64,000 bases of DNA from Paragordius varius. Taxonomy: Eukaryota > Nematomorpha. Position 1 is the first letter of the stretch. Each line of letters opens with the position of its first letter. Under the pieces are notes generated by a model. It had not been told where the DNA came from. It saw only the letters and a program-made list of their open reading frames with translations, and searched no databases. Both the position numbers and the translations under genes were made by a program. Below are positions 39,051 through 53,630 of this stretch, piece after piece. The DNA is taken from positions 1 through 64,000 of the forward strand of contig OZ176060.1 of assembly GCA_964247055.1 (NCBI GenBank), read 5' to 3'.

Positions 39051-41432
39051 TACTTGCTCGTCGCATTATTGATTATTTGGTTATATTTTGGATTCAACAA
39101 TCTACCGTAAATAATGCAATGAACACAATGAATTTAATAAAAAACGTTTTAATTTGGTTTATGATTCTTATTTGATTGTTGGTATATGCAGGATTTTGAA
39201 TATAATTTTACAACTAAAAACATTGGTCTTTTATTTGAGCTTCAATACGTATTCATCCTAAATTGATACTTGCTCGTCGCATTATTGATTATTTGGTTAT
39301 ATTTTGGATTCAACAATCTACCGTAAATAATGCAATGTACAATGAATTTAATAAAATACGTTTTAATTTGGTTTATGATTCTTATTTGATTGTTGGGTCT
39401 ATATGCAGGATTTTGAATATAATTTTACAACTAAAAACATTGGTCTTTTATTTGAGCTTCAATACGTATTCATCCTAAATTGATACTTGCTCGTCGCATT
39501 ATTGATTATTTGGTTATATTTTGGATTTAACAATCTACCGTAAATAATGCAATGTACAATGAATTTAATAAAATACGTTTTAATTTGGTTTATGATTCTT
39601 ATTTGATTGTTGGGTCTATATGCAGGATTTTGAATATAATTTTACAACTAAAAACATTGGTCTTTTATTTGAGCTTCAATACGTATTCATCCTAAATTGA
39701 TACTTGCTCGTCGCATTATTGATTATTTGGTTATATTTTGGATTTAACAATCTACCGTAAATAATGCAATGTACAATGAATTTAATAAAATACGTTTTAA
39801 TTTGGTTTATGATTCTTATTTGATTGTTGGGTCTATATGCAGGATTTTGAATATAATTTTACAACTAAAAACATTGGTCTTTTATTTGAGCTTCAATACG
39901 TATTCATCCTAAATTGATACTTGCTCGTCGCATTATTGATTATTTGGTTATATTTTGGATTCAACAATCTACCGTAAATAATGCAATGAACACAATGAAT
40001 TTAATAAAAAACGTTTTAATTTGGTTTATGATTCTTATTTGATTGTTGGTATATGCAGGATTTTGAATATAATTTTACAACTAAAAACATTGGTCTTTTA
40101 TTTGAGCTTCAATACGTATTCATCCTAAATTGATACTTGCTCGTTGCATTATTGATTATTTGGTTATATTTTGGATTCAACAATCTACCGTAAATAATGC
40201 AATGTACAATGAATTTAATAAAATACGTTTTAATTTGGTTTATGATTCTTATTTGATTGTTGGTATATGCAGGATTTTGAATATAATTTTACAACTAAAA
40301 ACATTGGTCTTTTATTTGAGCTTCAATACGTATTCATCCTAAATTGATACTTGCTCGTCGCATTATTGATTATTTGGTTATATTTTGGATTCAACAATCT
40401 ACCGTAAATAATGCAATGTACAATGAATTTAATAAAATACGTTTTAATTTGGTTTATGATTCTTATTTGATTGTTGGTATATGCAGGATTTTGAATATAA
40501 TTTTACAACTAAAAACATTGGTCTTTTATTTGAGCTTCAATACGTATTCATCCTAAATTGATACTTGCTCGTCGCATTATTGATTATTTGGTTATATTTT
40601 GGATTCAACAATCTACCGTAAATAATGCAATGTACAATGAATAATAAAATACGTTTTAATTTGGTTTATGATTCTTATTTGATTGTTGGGTCTATATGAA
40701 GGATTTTGAATATAATTTTACAACAAAAAACATTGGTCTTTTATTTGAGCGTCAATACGTATTCATCCTAAATTGATACTTGCTCGTCGCATTATTGATT
40801 ATTTGGTTATATTTTGGATTTAACAATCTACCGTAAATAATGCAATGTTTAACACAATGGATTTAATAAAAAACGTTTTAATTTGGTTTATGATTCTTAT
40901 TTGATTGTTGGTATATGCAGGATTTTGAATATAATTTTACAACTAAAAAGATTGGTCTTTTATTTGAGCTTCAATACGTATTCATCCTAAATTGATACTT
41001 GCTCGTCGCATTATTGATTATTTGGTTATTTGGATTCAACAATCTACCGTAAATAATGCAATGTTTAACACAATGAATTTAATTAAATACGTTTTAATTT
41101 GGTTAATGATTCTTATTTGATTGTTGGGTCTATATGCAGGATTTTGAATATAATTTTACAACTAAAAACATTGGTCTTTTATTTGAGCTTCAATACGTAT
41201 TCATCCTAAATTGATACTTGCTCGTCGCATTATTGATTATTTGGTTATATTTTGGATTTAACAATCTACCGTAAATAATGCAATGTTTAACACAATGAAT
41301 TTAATAAAAAACGTTTTAATTTGGTTTATGATTATTATTTGATTGTTAGGTCTATATGCAGGATTTTGAATATAATTTTACAACTAAAAACATTGGTCTT
41401 TTATTTGAGCTTCAATACGTATTCATCCTAAA
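39051..41432 (+). repeat. 2812-bp higher-order unit, copy 2 (shortened)
   Basis: Follows the order of the 36239 unit at an offset of 2812 bp until about 40770, then lacks one monomer and continues. A private C to T change gives CTCGTTGCATT near 40145. Its last eight monomers are then duplicated again at 41433. Confidence 0.82.
39697..41432 (+). repeat. 8-monomer tandem duplication (1736 bp), copy 1
   Basis: Eight monomers starting at 39697, 39914, 40130, 40344, 40558, 40773, 40992 and 41211. Each recurs exactly 1736 bp later. Confidence 0.87.
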
Positions 41433-43168
41433 TTGATACTTGCTCGTCGCATTATTGATTATTTGGTTATATTTTGGATTTAACAATCTACCGTAAATAA
41501 TGCAATGTACAATGAATTTAATAAAATACGTTTTAATTTGGTTTATGATTCTTATTTGATTGTTGGGTCTATATGCAGGATTTTGAATATAATTTTACAA
41601 CTAAAAACATTGGTCTTTTATTTGAGCTTCAATACGTATTCATCCTAAATTGATACTTGCTCGTCGCATTATTGATTATTTGGTTATATTTTGGATTCAA
41701 CAATCTACCGTAAATAATGCAATGAACACAATGAATTTAATAAAAAACGTTTTAATTTGGTTTATGATTCTTATTTGATTGTTGGTATATGCAGGATTTT
41801 GAATATAATTTTACAACTAAAAACATTGGTCTTTTATTTGAGCTTCAATACGTATTCATCCTAAATTGATACTTGCTCGTCGCATTATTGATTATTTGGT
41901 TATATTTTGGATTCAACAATCTACCGTAAATAATGCAATGTACAATGAATTTAATAAAATACGTTTTAATTTGGTTTATGATTCTTATTTGATTGTTGGT
42001 ATATGCAGGATTTTGAATATAATTTTACAACTAAAAACATTGGTCTTTTATTTGAGCTTCAATACGTATTCATCCTAAATTGATACTTGCTCGTCGCATT
42101 ATTGATTATTTGGTTATATTTTGGATTCAACAATCTACCGTAAATAATGCAATGTACAATGAATTTAATAAAATACGTTTTAATTTGGTTTATGATTCTT
42201 ATTTGATTGTTGGTATATGCAGGATTTTGAATATAATTTTACAACTAAAAACATTGGTCTTTTATTTGAGCTTCAATACGTATTCATCCTAAATTGATAC
42301 TTGCTCGTCGCATTATTGATTATTTGGTTATATTTTGGATTCAACAATCTACCGTAAATAATGCAATGTACAATGAATAATAAAATACGTTTTAATTTGG
42401 TTTATGATTCTTATTTGATTGTTGGGTCTATATGAAGGATTTTGAATATAATTTTACAACAAAAAACATTGGTCTTTTATTTGAGCGTCAATACGTATTC
42501 ATCCTAAATTGATACTTGCTCGTCGCATTATTGATTATTTGGTTATATTTTGGATTTAACAATCTACCGTAAATAATGCAATGTTTAACACAATGGATTT
42601 AATAAAAAACGTTTTAATTTGGTTTATGATTCTTATTTGATTGTTGGTATATGCAGGATTTTGAATATAATTTTACAACTAAAAAGATTGGTCTTTTATT
42701 TGAGCTTCAATACGTATTCATCCTAAATTGATACTTGCTCGTCGCATTATTGATTATTTGGTTATTTGGATTCAACAATCTACCGTAAATAATGCAATGT
42801 TTAACACAATGAATTTAATTAAATACGTTTTAATTTGGTTAATGATTCTTATTTGATTGTTGGGTCTATATGCAGGATTTAGAATATAATTTTACAACTA
42901 AAAACATTGGTCTTTTATTTGAGCTTCAATACGTATTCATCCTAAATTGATACTTGCTCGTCGCATTATTGATTATTTGGTTATATTTTGGATTTAACAA
43001 TCTACCGTAAATAATGCAATGTTTAACACAATGAATTTAATAAAAAACGTTTTAATTTGGTTTATGATTATTATTTGATTGTTAGGTCTATATGCAGGAT
43101 TTTGAATATAATTTTACAACTAAAAACATTGGTCTTTTATTTGAGCTTCAATACGTATTCATCCTAAA
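41433..43168 (+). repeat. 8-monomer tandem duplication (1736 bp), copy 2
   Basis: Directly abuts copy 1 with the same eight monomer lengths. Private differences are GGATTTAGAATA near 42875 here and CTCGTTGC near 40145 in copy 1. Confidence 0.87.
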
Positions 43169-44486
43169 TTGATACTTGCTCGTCGCATTATTGATTATTT
43201 GGTTATATTTTGGATTCAACAATCTACCGTAAATAATGCAATGTTTAACACAATGAATTTAATAAAAAACGTTTTAATTTGGTTTATGATTATTATTTGA
43301 TTGTTAGGTCTATATGCAGGATTTTGAATATAATTTTACAACTAAAAAGATTGGTTTTTTATTTGAGCTTCAATACGTATTCATCCTAAATTGATACTTG
43401 CTCGTCGCATTATTGATTATTTGGTTATATTTTGGATTTAACAATCTACCGTAAATAATGCAATGTTTAACACAATGGATTTAATAAAAAACGTTTTAAT
43501 TTGGTTTATGATTCTTATTTGATTGTTGGTATATGCAGGATTTTGAATATAATTTTACAACTAAAAAGATTGGTCTTTTATTTGAGCTTCAATACGTATT
43601 CATCCTAAATTGATACTTGCTCGTCGCATTATTGATTATTTGGTTATATTTTGGATTTAACAATCTACCGTAAATAATGCAATGTATAATGAATTTAATA
43701 AAATACGTTTTAATTTGGTTTATGATTCTTATTTGATTGTTGGGTCTATATGCAGGATTTTGAATATAATTTTACAACTAAAAAGATTGGTCTTTTATTT
43801 GAGCTTCAATACGTATTCATCCTAAATTGATACTTGCTCGTCGCATTATTGATTATTTGGTTATATTTTGGATTTAACAATCTACCGTAAATAATGCAAT
43901 GTTTAACACAATGAATTTAATAAAAAACGTTTTAATTTGGTTTATGATTATTATTTGATTGTTAGGTCTATATGCAGGATTTTGAATATAATTTTACAAC
44001 TAAAAACATTGGTCTTTTATTTGAGCTTCAATACGTATTCATCCTAAATTGATACTTGCTCGTCGCATTATTGATTATTTGGTTATATTTTGGATTCAAC
44101 AATCTACCGTAAATAATGCAATGTTTAACACAATGAATTTAATAAAAAACGTTTTAATTTGGTTTATGATTATTATTTGATTGTTAGGTCTATATGCAGG
44201 ATTTTGAATATAATTTTACAACTAAAAAGATTGGTCTTTTATTTGAGCTTCAATACGTATTCATCCTAAATTGATACTTGCTCGTCGCATTATTGATTAT
44301 TTGGTTATATTTTGGATTGAACAATCTACCGTAAATAATGCAATGAACACAATGAATTTAATAAAAAACGTTTTAATTTGGTTTATGATTCTTATTTGAT
44401 TGTTGGTATATGCAGGATTTTGAATATAATTTTACAACTAAAAACATTGGTCTTTTATTTGAGCTTCAATACGTATTCATCCTAAA

Positions 44487-44717
44487 TTGATACTTGCTCG
44501 TCGCATTATTGTGTGTTAAAAAATCGATATTAAAAGTATTTTTGGATTCAACAATCTACCGTAAATAATGCAATGAACACAATGAATTTAATTAAATACG
44601 TTTTAATTTGGTTTATGATTCTTATTTGATTGTTGGGTCTATATGCAGGATTTTGAATATAATTTTACAACTAAAAACATTGGTTTTATTTGAGCTTCAA
44701 TACGTATTCATCCTAAA
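44487..44717 (+). repeat. Type E monomer, copy 3 (231 bp)
   Basis: E segment combined with the ATGAACACAATG form of type C and the 2-bp loss seen in copy 2, so it is a recombinant of known variants. Confidence 0.88.
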
Positions 44718-45142
44718 TTGATACTTGCTCGTCGCATTATTGATTATTTGGTTATATTTTGGATTTAACAATCTACCGTAAATAATGCAATGTACAATGA
44801 ATTTAATAAAATACGTTTTAATTTGGTTTATGATTCTTATTTGATTGTTGGGTCTATATGCAGGATTTTGAATATAATTTTACAACTAAAAAGATTGGTC
44901 TTTTATTTGAGCTTCAATACGTATTCATCCTAAATTGATACTTGCTCGTCGCATTATTGATTATTTGGTTATATTTTGGATTGAACAATCTACCGTAAAT
45001 AATGCAATGAACACAATGAATTTAATAAAAAACGTTTTAATTTGGTTTATGATTCTTATTTGATTGTTGCTATATGCAGGATTTTGAATATAATTTTACA
45101 ACTAAAAACATTGGTCTTTTATTTGAGCTTCAATACGTATTC

Positions 45143-46435
45143 TACTTGCTCGTCGCATTATTGATTATTTGGTTATATTTTGGATTCAACAATCTACCGT
45201 AAATAATGCAATGTACAATGAATTTAATAAAATACGTTTTAATTTGGTTTATGATTCTTATTTGATTGTTGGTATATGCAGGATTTTGAATATAATTTTA
45301 CAACTAAAAACATTGGTCTTTTATTTGAGCTTCAATACGTATTCATCCTAAATTGATACTTGCTCGTCGCATTATTGTGTGTTAAAAAATCGATATTAAA
45401 AGTATTTTTGGATTCAACAATCTACCGTAAATAATGCAATGTTTAACACAATGAATTTAATTAAATACGTTTTAATTTGGTTTATGATTCTTATTTGATT
45501 GTTGGGTCTATATGCAGGATTTTGAATATAATTTTACAACTAAAAACATTGGTCTTTTATTTGAGCTTCAATACGTATTCTACTTGCTCGTCGCATTATT
45601 GATAAGTTGGTTATATTTTGGATTCAACAATCTACCGTAAATAATGCAATGTTTAACACAATGAATTTAATAAAATACGTTTAAATTTGGTTAATGATTC
45701 TTATTTGATTGTTGGGTCTATATGAAGGATTTTGAATATAATTTTACAACAAAAAACATTGGTCTTTTATTTGAGCGTCAATACGTATTCTACTTGCTCG
45801 TCGCATTATTGATTATTTGGTTATATTTTGGATTCAACAATCTACCGTAAATAATGCAATGTACAATGAATTTAATAAAATACGTTTTAATTTGGTTTAT
45901 GATTCTTATTTGATTGTTGGTATATGCAGGATTTTGAATATAATTTTACAACTAAAAACATTGGTCTTTTATTTGAGCTTCAATACGTATTCATCCTAAA
46001 TTGATACTTGCTCGTCGCATTATTGATTATTTGGTTATTTGGATTCAACAATCTACCGTAAATAATGCAATGTTTAACACAATGGATTTAATAAAAAACG
46101 TTTTAATTTGGTTTATGATTCTTATTTGATTGTTGGTATATGCAGGATTTTGAATATAATTTTACAACTAAAAAGATTGGTCTTTTATTTGAGCTTCAAT
46201 ACGTATTCATCCTAAATTGATACTTGCTCGTCGCATTATTGATTATTTGGTTATATTTTGGATTCAACAATCTACCGTAAATAATGCAATGTTTAACACA
46301 ATGAATTTAATAAAATACGTTTAAATTTGGTTAATGATTCTTATTTGATTGTTGGTATATGCAGGGTTTTGAATATAATTTTACAACTAAAAACATTGGT
46401 CTTTTATTTGAGCTTCAATACGTATTCATCCTAAA
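45143..46435 (+). repeat. 1293-bp block, copy 1 (offset 1715)
   Basis: Contains an A' monomer, an E monomer, two units joined by the 12-bp deletion, one with GATAAGTTGG (near 45601), and one with GCAGGGTTTTG. All recur 1715 bp to the right. Confidence 0.85.
45353..45580 (+). repeat. Type E monomer, copy 4
   Basis: Ends at the 12-bp deletion joint TATTC/TACTTG (45580/45581) rather than the usual CATCCTAAATTGA. It lies in the 1293-bp block repeated 1715 bp to the right. Confidence 0.88.
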
Positions 46436-46857
46436 TTGATACTTGCTCGTCGCATTATTGATTATTTGGTTATATTTTGGATTGAACAATCTACCGTAAA
46501 TAATGCAATGAACACAATGAATTTAATAAAAAACGTTTTAATTTGGTTTATGATTCTTATTTGATTGTTGGTATATGCAGGATTTTAAATATAATTTTAC
46601 AACTAAAAACATTGGTCTTTTATTTGAGCTTCAATACGTATTCTACTTGCTCGTCGCATTATTGATTATTTGGTTATATTTTGGATTCAACAATCTACCG
46701 TAAATAATGCAATGTACAATGAATTTAATAAAATACGTTTTAATTTGGTTTATGATTCTTATTTGATTGTTGGTATATGCAGGATTTTGAATATAATTTT
46801 ACAACTAAAAACATTGGTCTTTTATTTGAGCTTCAATACGTATTCATCCTAAATTGA

Positions 46858-48150
46858 TACTTGCTCGTCGCATTATTGATTATTTGGTTATATTTTGGAT
46901 TCAACAATCTACCGTAAATAATGCAATGTACAATGAATTTAATAAAATACGTTTTAATTTGGTTTATGATTCTTATTTGATTGTTGGTATATGCAGGATT
47001 TTGAATATAATTTTACAACTAAAAACATTGGTCTTTTATTTGAGCTTCAATACGTATTCATCCTAAATTGATACTTGCTCGTCGCATTATTGTGTGTTAA
47101 AAAATCGATATTAAAAGTATTTTTGGATTCAACAATCTACCGTAAATAATGCAATGTTTAACACAATGAATTTAATTAAATACGTTTTAATTTGGTTTAT
47201 GATTCTTATTTGATTGTTGGGTCTATATGCAGGATTTTGAATATAATTTTACAACTAAAAACATTGGTCTTTTATTTGAGCTTCAATACGTATTCTACTT
47301 GCTCGTCGCATTATTGATAAGTTGGTTATATTTTGGATTCAACAATCTACCGTAAATAATGCAATGTTTAACACAATGAATTTAATAAAATACGTTTAAA
47401 TTTGGTTAATGATTCTTATTTGATTGTTGGGTCTATATGAAGGATTTTGAATATAATTTTACAACAAAAAACATTGGTCTTTTATTTGAGCGTCAATACG
47501 TATTCTACTTGCTCGTCGCATTATTGATTATTTGGTTATATTTTGGATTCAACAATCTACCGTAAATAATGCAATGTACAATGAATTTAATAAAATACGT
47601 TTTAATTTGGTTTATGATTCTTATTTGATTGTTGGTATATGCAGGATTTTGAATATAATTTTACAACTAAAAACATTGGTCTTTTATTTGAGCTTCAATA
47701 CGTATTCATCCTAAATTGATACTTGCTCGTCGCATTATTGATTATTTGGTTATTTGGATTCAACAATCTACCGTAAATAATGCAATGTTTAACACAATGG
47801 ATTTAATAAAAAACGTTTTAATTTGGTTTATGATTCTTATTTGATTGTTGGTATATGCAGGATTTTGAATATAATTTTACAACTAAAAACATTGGTCTTT
47901 TATTTGAGCTTCAATACGTATTCATCCTAAATTGATACTTGCTCGTCGCATTATTGATTATTTGGTTATATTTTGGATTCAACAATCTACCGTAAATAAT
48001 GCAATGTTTAACACAATGAATTTAATAAAATACGTTTAAATTTGGTTAATGATTCTTATTTGATTGTTGGTATATGCAGGGTTTTGAATATAATTTTACA
48101 ACTAAAAACATTGGTCTTTTATTTGAGCTTCAATACGTATTCATCCTAAA
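46858..48150 (+). repeat. 1293-bp block, copy 2 (offset 1715)
   Basis: Same order and markers as 45143-46435, including GATAAGTTGG near 47316. It differs at AAACATTGG (near 47885) where copy 1 has AAAGATTGG. Confidence 0.85.
47068..47295 (+). repeat. Type E monomer, copy 5
   Basis: Counterpart of copy 4 at an offset of 1715 bp, with the same deletion joint at its end. Confidence 0.88.
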
Positions 48151-48383
48151 TTGATACTTGCTCGTCGCATTATTGTGTGTTAAAAAATCGATATTAAAAG
48201 TATTTTTGGATTCAACAATCTACCGTAAATAATGCAATGTTTAACACAATGAATTTAATAAAATACGTTTAAATTTGGTTAATGATTCTTATTTGATTGT
48301 TGGTATATGAAGGATTTTGAATATAATTTTACAACAAAAAACATTGGTCTTTTATTTGAGCGTCAATACGTATTCATCCTAAA
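48151..48383 (+). repeat. Type E monomer, copy 6 (233 bp)
   Basis: E segment joined to the TTTAAATTTGGTTAATG, TATATGAAGG and GAGCGTC variants normally seen in non-E monomers. Confidence 0.87.
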
Positions 48384-48599
48384 TTGATACTTGCTCGTCG
48401 CATTATTGATTATTTGGTTATTTGGATTCAACAATCTACCGTAAATAATGCAATGTTTAACACAATGGATTTAATAAAAAACGTTTTAATTTGGTTTATG
48501 ATTCTTTTTTGATTGTTGGTATATGCAGGGTTTTGAATATAATTTTACAACTAAAAACATTGGTCTTTTATTTGAGCTTCAATACGTATTCATCCTAAA

Positions 48600-48833
48600 T
48601 TGATACTTGCTCGTCGCATTATTGTGTGTTAAAAAATCGATATTAAAAGTATTTTTGGATTCAACAATCTACCGTAAATAATGCAATGTTTAACACAATG
48701 AATTTAATTAAATACGTTTTAATTTGGTTTATGATTCTTATTTGATTGTTGGGTCTATATGCAGGATTTTGAATATAATTTTACAACTAAAAACATTGGT
48801 TTTATTTGAGCTTCAATACGTATTCATCCTAAA
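48600..48833 (+). repeat. Type E monomer, copy 7 (234 bp)
   Basis: E segment with AATTTAATTAAATACG and the 2-bp loss GGTTTTATTTG. Its order with the following monomers resembles that around copy 2. Confidence 0.88.
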
Positions 48834-50113
48834 TTGATACTTGCTCGTCTCATTATTGATTATTTGGTTATATTTTGGATTTAACAATCTACCGTAAATA
48901 ATGCAATGTACAATGAATTTAATAAAATACGTTTTAATTTGGTTTATGATTCTTATTTGATTGTTGGGTCTATATGCAGGATTTTGAATATAATTTTACA
49001 ACTAAAAAGATTGGTCTTTTATTTGAGCTTCAATACGTATTCATCCTAAATTGATACTTGCTCGTCGCATTATTGATTATTTGGTTATATTTTGGATTGA
49101 ACAATCTACCGTAAATAATGCAATGAACACAATGAATTTAATAAAAAACGTTTTAATTTGGTATATGATTCTTATTTGATTGTTGCTATATGCAGGATTT
49201 TGAATATAATTTTACAACTAAAAACATTGGTCTTTTATTTGAGCTTCAATACGTATTCATCCTAAATTGATACTTGCTCGTCGCATTATTGATTATTTGG
49301 TTATATTTTGGATTCAACAATCTACCGTAAATAATGCAATGTTTAACACAATGAATTTAATAAAATACGTTTAAATTTGGTTAATTCTTATTTGATTGTT
49401 GGGTCTATATGCAGGATTTTGAATATAATTTTACAACTAAAAAGATTGGTCTTTTATTTGAGCTTCAATACGTATTCATCCTAAATTGATACTTGCTCGT
49501 CGCATTATTGATTATTTGGTTATATTTTGGATTGAACAATCGTAAATAATGCAATGAACACAATGAATTTAATAAAAAACGTTTTAATTTGGTTTATGAT
49601 TCTTATTTGATTGTTGGTATATGCAGGATTTTGAATATAATTTTACAACTAAAAACATTGGTCTTTTATTTGAGCTTCAATACGTATTCTACTTGCTCGT
49701 CGCATTATTGATTATTTGGTTATATTTTGGATTCAACAATCTACCGTAAATAATGCAATGTACAATGAATTTAATAAAATACGTTTTAATTTGGTTTATG
49801 ATTCTTATTTGATTGTTGGTATATGCAGGATTTTGAATATAATTTTACAACTAAAAACATTGGTCTTTTATTTGAGCTTCAATACGTATTCATCCTAAAT
49901 TGATACTTGCTCGTCGCATTATTGATTATTTGGTTATATTTTGGATTCAACAATCTACCGTAAATAATGCAATGTACAATGAATTTAATAAAATACGTTT
50001 TAATTTGGTTTATGATTCTTATTTGATTGTTGGTATATGCAGGATTTTGAATATAATTTTACAACTAAAAACATTGGTCTTTTATTTGAGCTTCAATACG
50101 TATTCATCCTAAA

Positions 50114-50349
50114 TTGATACTTGCTCGTCGCATTATTGTGTGTTAAAAAATCGATATTAAAAGTATTTTTGGATTCAACAATCTACCGTAAATAATGCAA
50201 TGTTTAACACAATGAATTTAATTAAATACGTTTTAATTTGGTTTATGATTCTTATTTGATTGTTGGGTCTATATGCAGGATTTTGAATATAATTTTACAA
50301 CTAAAAACATTGGTCTTTTATTTGAGCTTCAATACGTATTCATCCTAAA
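50114..50349 (+). repeat. Type E monomer, copy 8 (236 bp)
   Basis: Full-length E form following two A' monomers, the same context as copy 5 at 47068 (offset 3046 bp). Confidence 0.88.
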
Positions 50350-50997
50350 TTGATACTTGCTCGTCGCATTATTGATTATTTGGTTATATTTTGGATTCAA
50401 CAATCTACCGTAAATAATGCAATGTTTAACACAATGAATTTAATAAAATACGTTTAAATTTGGTTAATGATTCTTATTTGATTGTTGGTATATGCAGAAT
50501 TTTGAATATAATTTTACAACTAAAAAGATTGGTCTTTTATTTGAGCTTCAATACGTATTCATCCTAAATTGATACTTGCTCGTCGCATTATTGATTATTT
50601 GGTTATATTTTGGATTTAACAATCTACCGTAAATAATGCAATGTATAATGAATTTAATAAAATACGTTTTAATTTGGTTTATGATTCTTATTTGATTGTT
50701 GGTATATGCAGGATTTTGAATATAATTTTACAACTAAAAACATTGGTCTTTTTTTGAGCTTCAATACGTATTCATCCTAAATTGATACTTGCTCGTCGCA
50801 TTATTGATTATTTGGTTATATTTTGGATTGAACAATCTACCGTAAATAATGCAATGAACACAATGAATTTAATAAAAAACGTTTTAATTTGGTTTATGAT
50901 TCTTATTTGATTGTTGGTATATGCAGGATTTTGAATATAATTTTACAACTAAAAACATTGGTCTTTTATTTGAGCTTCAATACGTATTCATCGTAAA

Positions 50998-51233
50998 TTG
51001 ATACTTGCTCGTCGCATTATTGTGTGTTAAAAAATCGATATTAAAAGTATTTTTGGATTCAACAATCTACCGTAAATAATGCAATGTTTAACACAATGAA
51101 TTTAATTAAATACGTTTTAATTTGGTTTATGATTCTTATTTGATTGTTGGGTCTATATGCAGGATTTTGAATATAATTTTACAACTAAAAACATTGGTCT
51201 TTTATTTGAGCTTCAATACGTATTCATCCTAAA
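50998..51233 (+). repeat. Type E monomer, copy 9 (236 bp)
   Basis: Opens the 1774-bp block that recurs 2633 bp to the right. The preceding unit ends with a private CATCGTAAATTG. Confidence 0.88.
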
Positions 51234-52097
51234 TTGATACTTGCTCGTCGCATTATTGATTATTTGGTATTTTGGATTCAACAATCTACCGTAAATAATG
51301 CAATGTTTAACACAATGAATTTAATAAAATACGTTTAAATTTGGTTAATGATTCTTATTTGATTGTTGGGTCTATATGAAGGATTTTGAATATAATTTTA
51401 CAACAAAAAACATTGGTCTTTTATTTGAGCGTCAATACGTATTCTTCCTAAATTGATACTTGCTCGTCGCATTATTGATTATTTGGTTATTTGGATTCAA
51501 CAATCTACCGTAAATAATGCAATGTTTAACACAATGGATTTAATAAAAAACGTTTTAATTTGGTTTATGATTCTTATTTGATTGTTGGTATATGCAGGAT
51601 TTTGAATATAATTTTACAACTAAAAAGATTGGTCTTTTATTTGAGCTTCAATACGTATTCATCCTAAATTGATACTTGCTCGTCGCATTATTGATTATTT
51701 GATTATATTTTGGATTTAACAATCTACCGTAAATAATGCAATGTATAATGAATTTAATAAAATACGTTTTAATTTGGTTTATGATTCTTATTTGATTGTT
51801 GGTATATGCAGGGTTTTGAATATAATTTTACAACTAAAAACATTGGTCTTTTTTTGAGCTTCAATACGTATTCATCCTAAATTGATACTTGCTCGTCGCA
51901 TTATTGATTATTTGGTTATATTTTGGATTGAACAATCTACCGTAAATAATGCAATGAACACAATGAATTTAATAAAAAACGTTTTAATTTGGTTTATGAT
52001 TCTTATTTGATTGTTGGTATATGCAGGGTTTTGAATATAATTTTACAACTAAAAACATTGGTCTTTTATTTGAGCTTCAATACGTATTCATCCTAAA

Positions 52098-52333
52098 TTG
52101 ATACTTGCTCGTCGCATTATTGTGTGTTAAAAAATCGATATTAAAAGTATTTTTGGATTCAACAATCTACCGTAAATAATGCAATGTTTAACACAATGAA
52201 TTTAATTAAATACGTTTTAATTTGGTTTATGATTCTTATTTGATTGTTGGGTCTATATGCAGGATTATGAATATAATTTTACAACTAAAAACATTGGTCT
52301 TTTATATGAGCTTCAATACGTATTCATCCTAAA
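52098..52333 (+). repeat. Type E monomer, copy 10 (236 bp)
   Basis: Has two linked rare changes, AGGATTATGAATA and TTTTATATGAGC, which recur 2633 bp to the right in copy 12. Confidence 0.88.
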
Positions 52334-53630
52334 TTGATACTTGCTCGTCGCATTATTGATTATTTGGTTATATTTTGGATTCAACAATCTACCGTAAATA
52401 ATGCAATGTTTAACACAATGAATTTAATAAAATACGTTTAAATTTGGTTAATGATTCTTATTTGATTGTTGGGTCTATATGAAGGATTTTGAATATAATT
52501 TTACAACAAAAAACATTGGTCTTTTATTTGAGCGTCAATACGTATTCATCCTAAATTGATACTTGCTCGTCGCATTATTGATTATTTGGTTATTTGGATT
52601 CAACAATCTACCGTAAATAATGCAATGTTTAACACAATGGATTTAATAAAAAACGTTTTAATTTGGTTTATGATTCTTATTTGATTGTTGGTATATGCAG
52701 GATTTTGAATATAATTTTACAACTAAAAACATTGGTCTTTTATTTGAGCTTCAATACGTATTCATCCTAAATTGATACTTGCTCGTCGCATTATTGATTA
52801 TTTGGTTATATTTTGGATTCAACAATCTACCGTAAATAATGCAATGTACAATGAATTTAATAAAATACGTTTTAATTTGGTTTATGATTCTTATTTGATT
52901 GTTGGTATATGCAGGGTTTTGAATATAATTTTACAACTAAAAACATTGGTCTTTTATTTGAGCTTCAATACGTATTCATCCTAAATTGATACTTGCTCGT
53001 CGCATTATTGATTATTTGGTTATATTTTGGATTCAACAATCTACCGTAAATAATGCAATGTTTAACACAATGGATTTAATAAAAAACGTTTTAATTTGGT
53101 TTATGATTCTTATTTGATTGTTGGTATATGCAGGATTTTGAATATAATTTTACAACTAAAAACATTGGTCTTTTATTTGAGCTTCAATACGTATTCATCC
53201 TAAATTGATACTTGCTCGTCGCATTATTGATTATTTGGTTATATTTTGGATTCAACAATCTACCGTAAATAATGCAATGTACAATGAATTTAATAAAATA
53301 CGTTTTAATTTGGTTTATGATTCTTATTTGATTGTTGGTATATGCAGGATTTTGAATATAATTTTACAACTAAAAACATTGGTCTTTTATTTGAGCTTCA
53401 ATACGTATTCATCCTAAATTGATACTTGCTCGTCGCATTATTGATTATTTGGTTATATTTTGGATTCAACAATCTACCGTAAATAATGCAATGTACAATA
53501 TTTAATAAAATACGTTTTAATTTGGTTTATGATTCTTATTTGATTGTAGGTATATGCAGGATTTTGAATATAATTTTACAACTAAAAACATTGGTCTTTT
53601 ATTTGAGCTTCAATACGTATTCATCCTAAA

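Larger units (their letters stand above)
50998..52771 (+). repeat. 1774-bp block, copy 1 (offset 2633)
   Basis: Rare markers GGTATTTTGG (near 51266), CGTATTCTTCC (near 51442), TTTGATTATATTTTG (near 51698) and AGGATTATGAATA (near 52262) all recur 2633 bp to the right. Confidence 0.86.
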
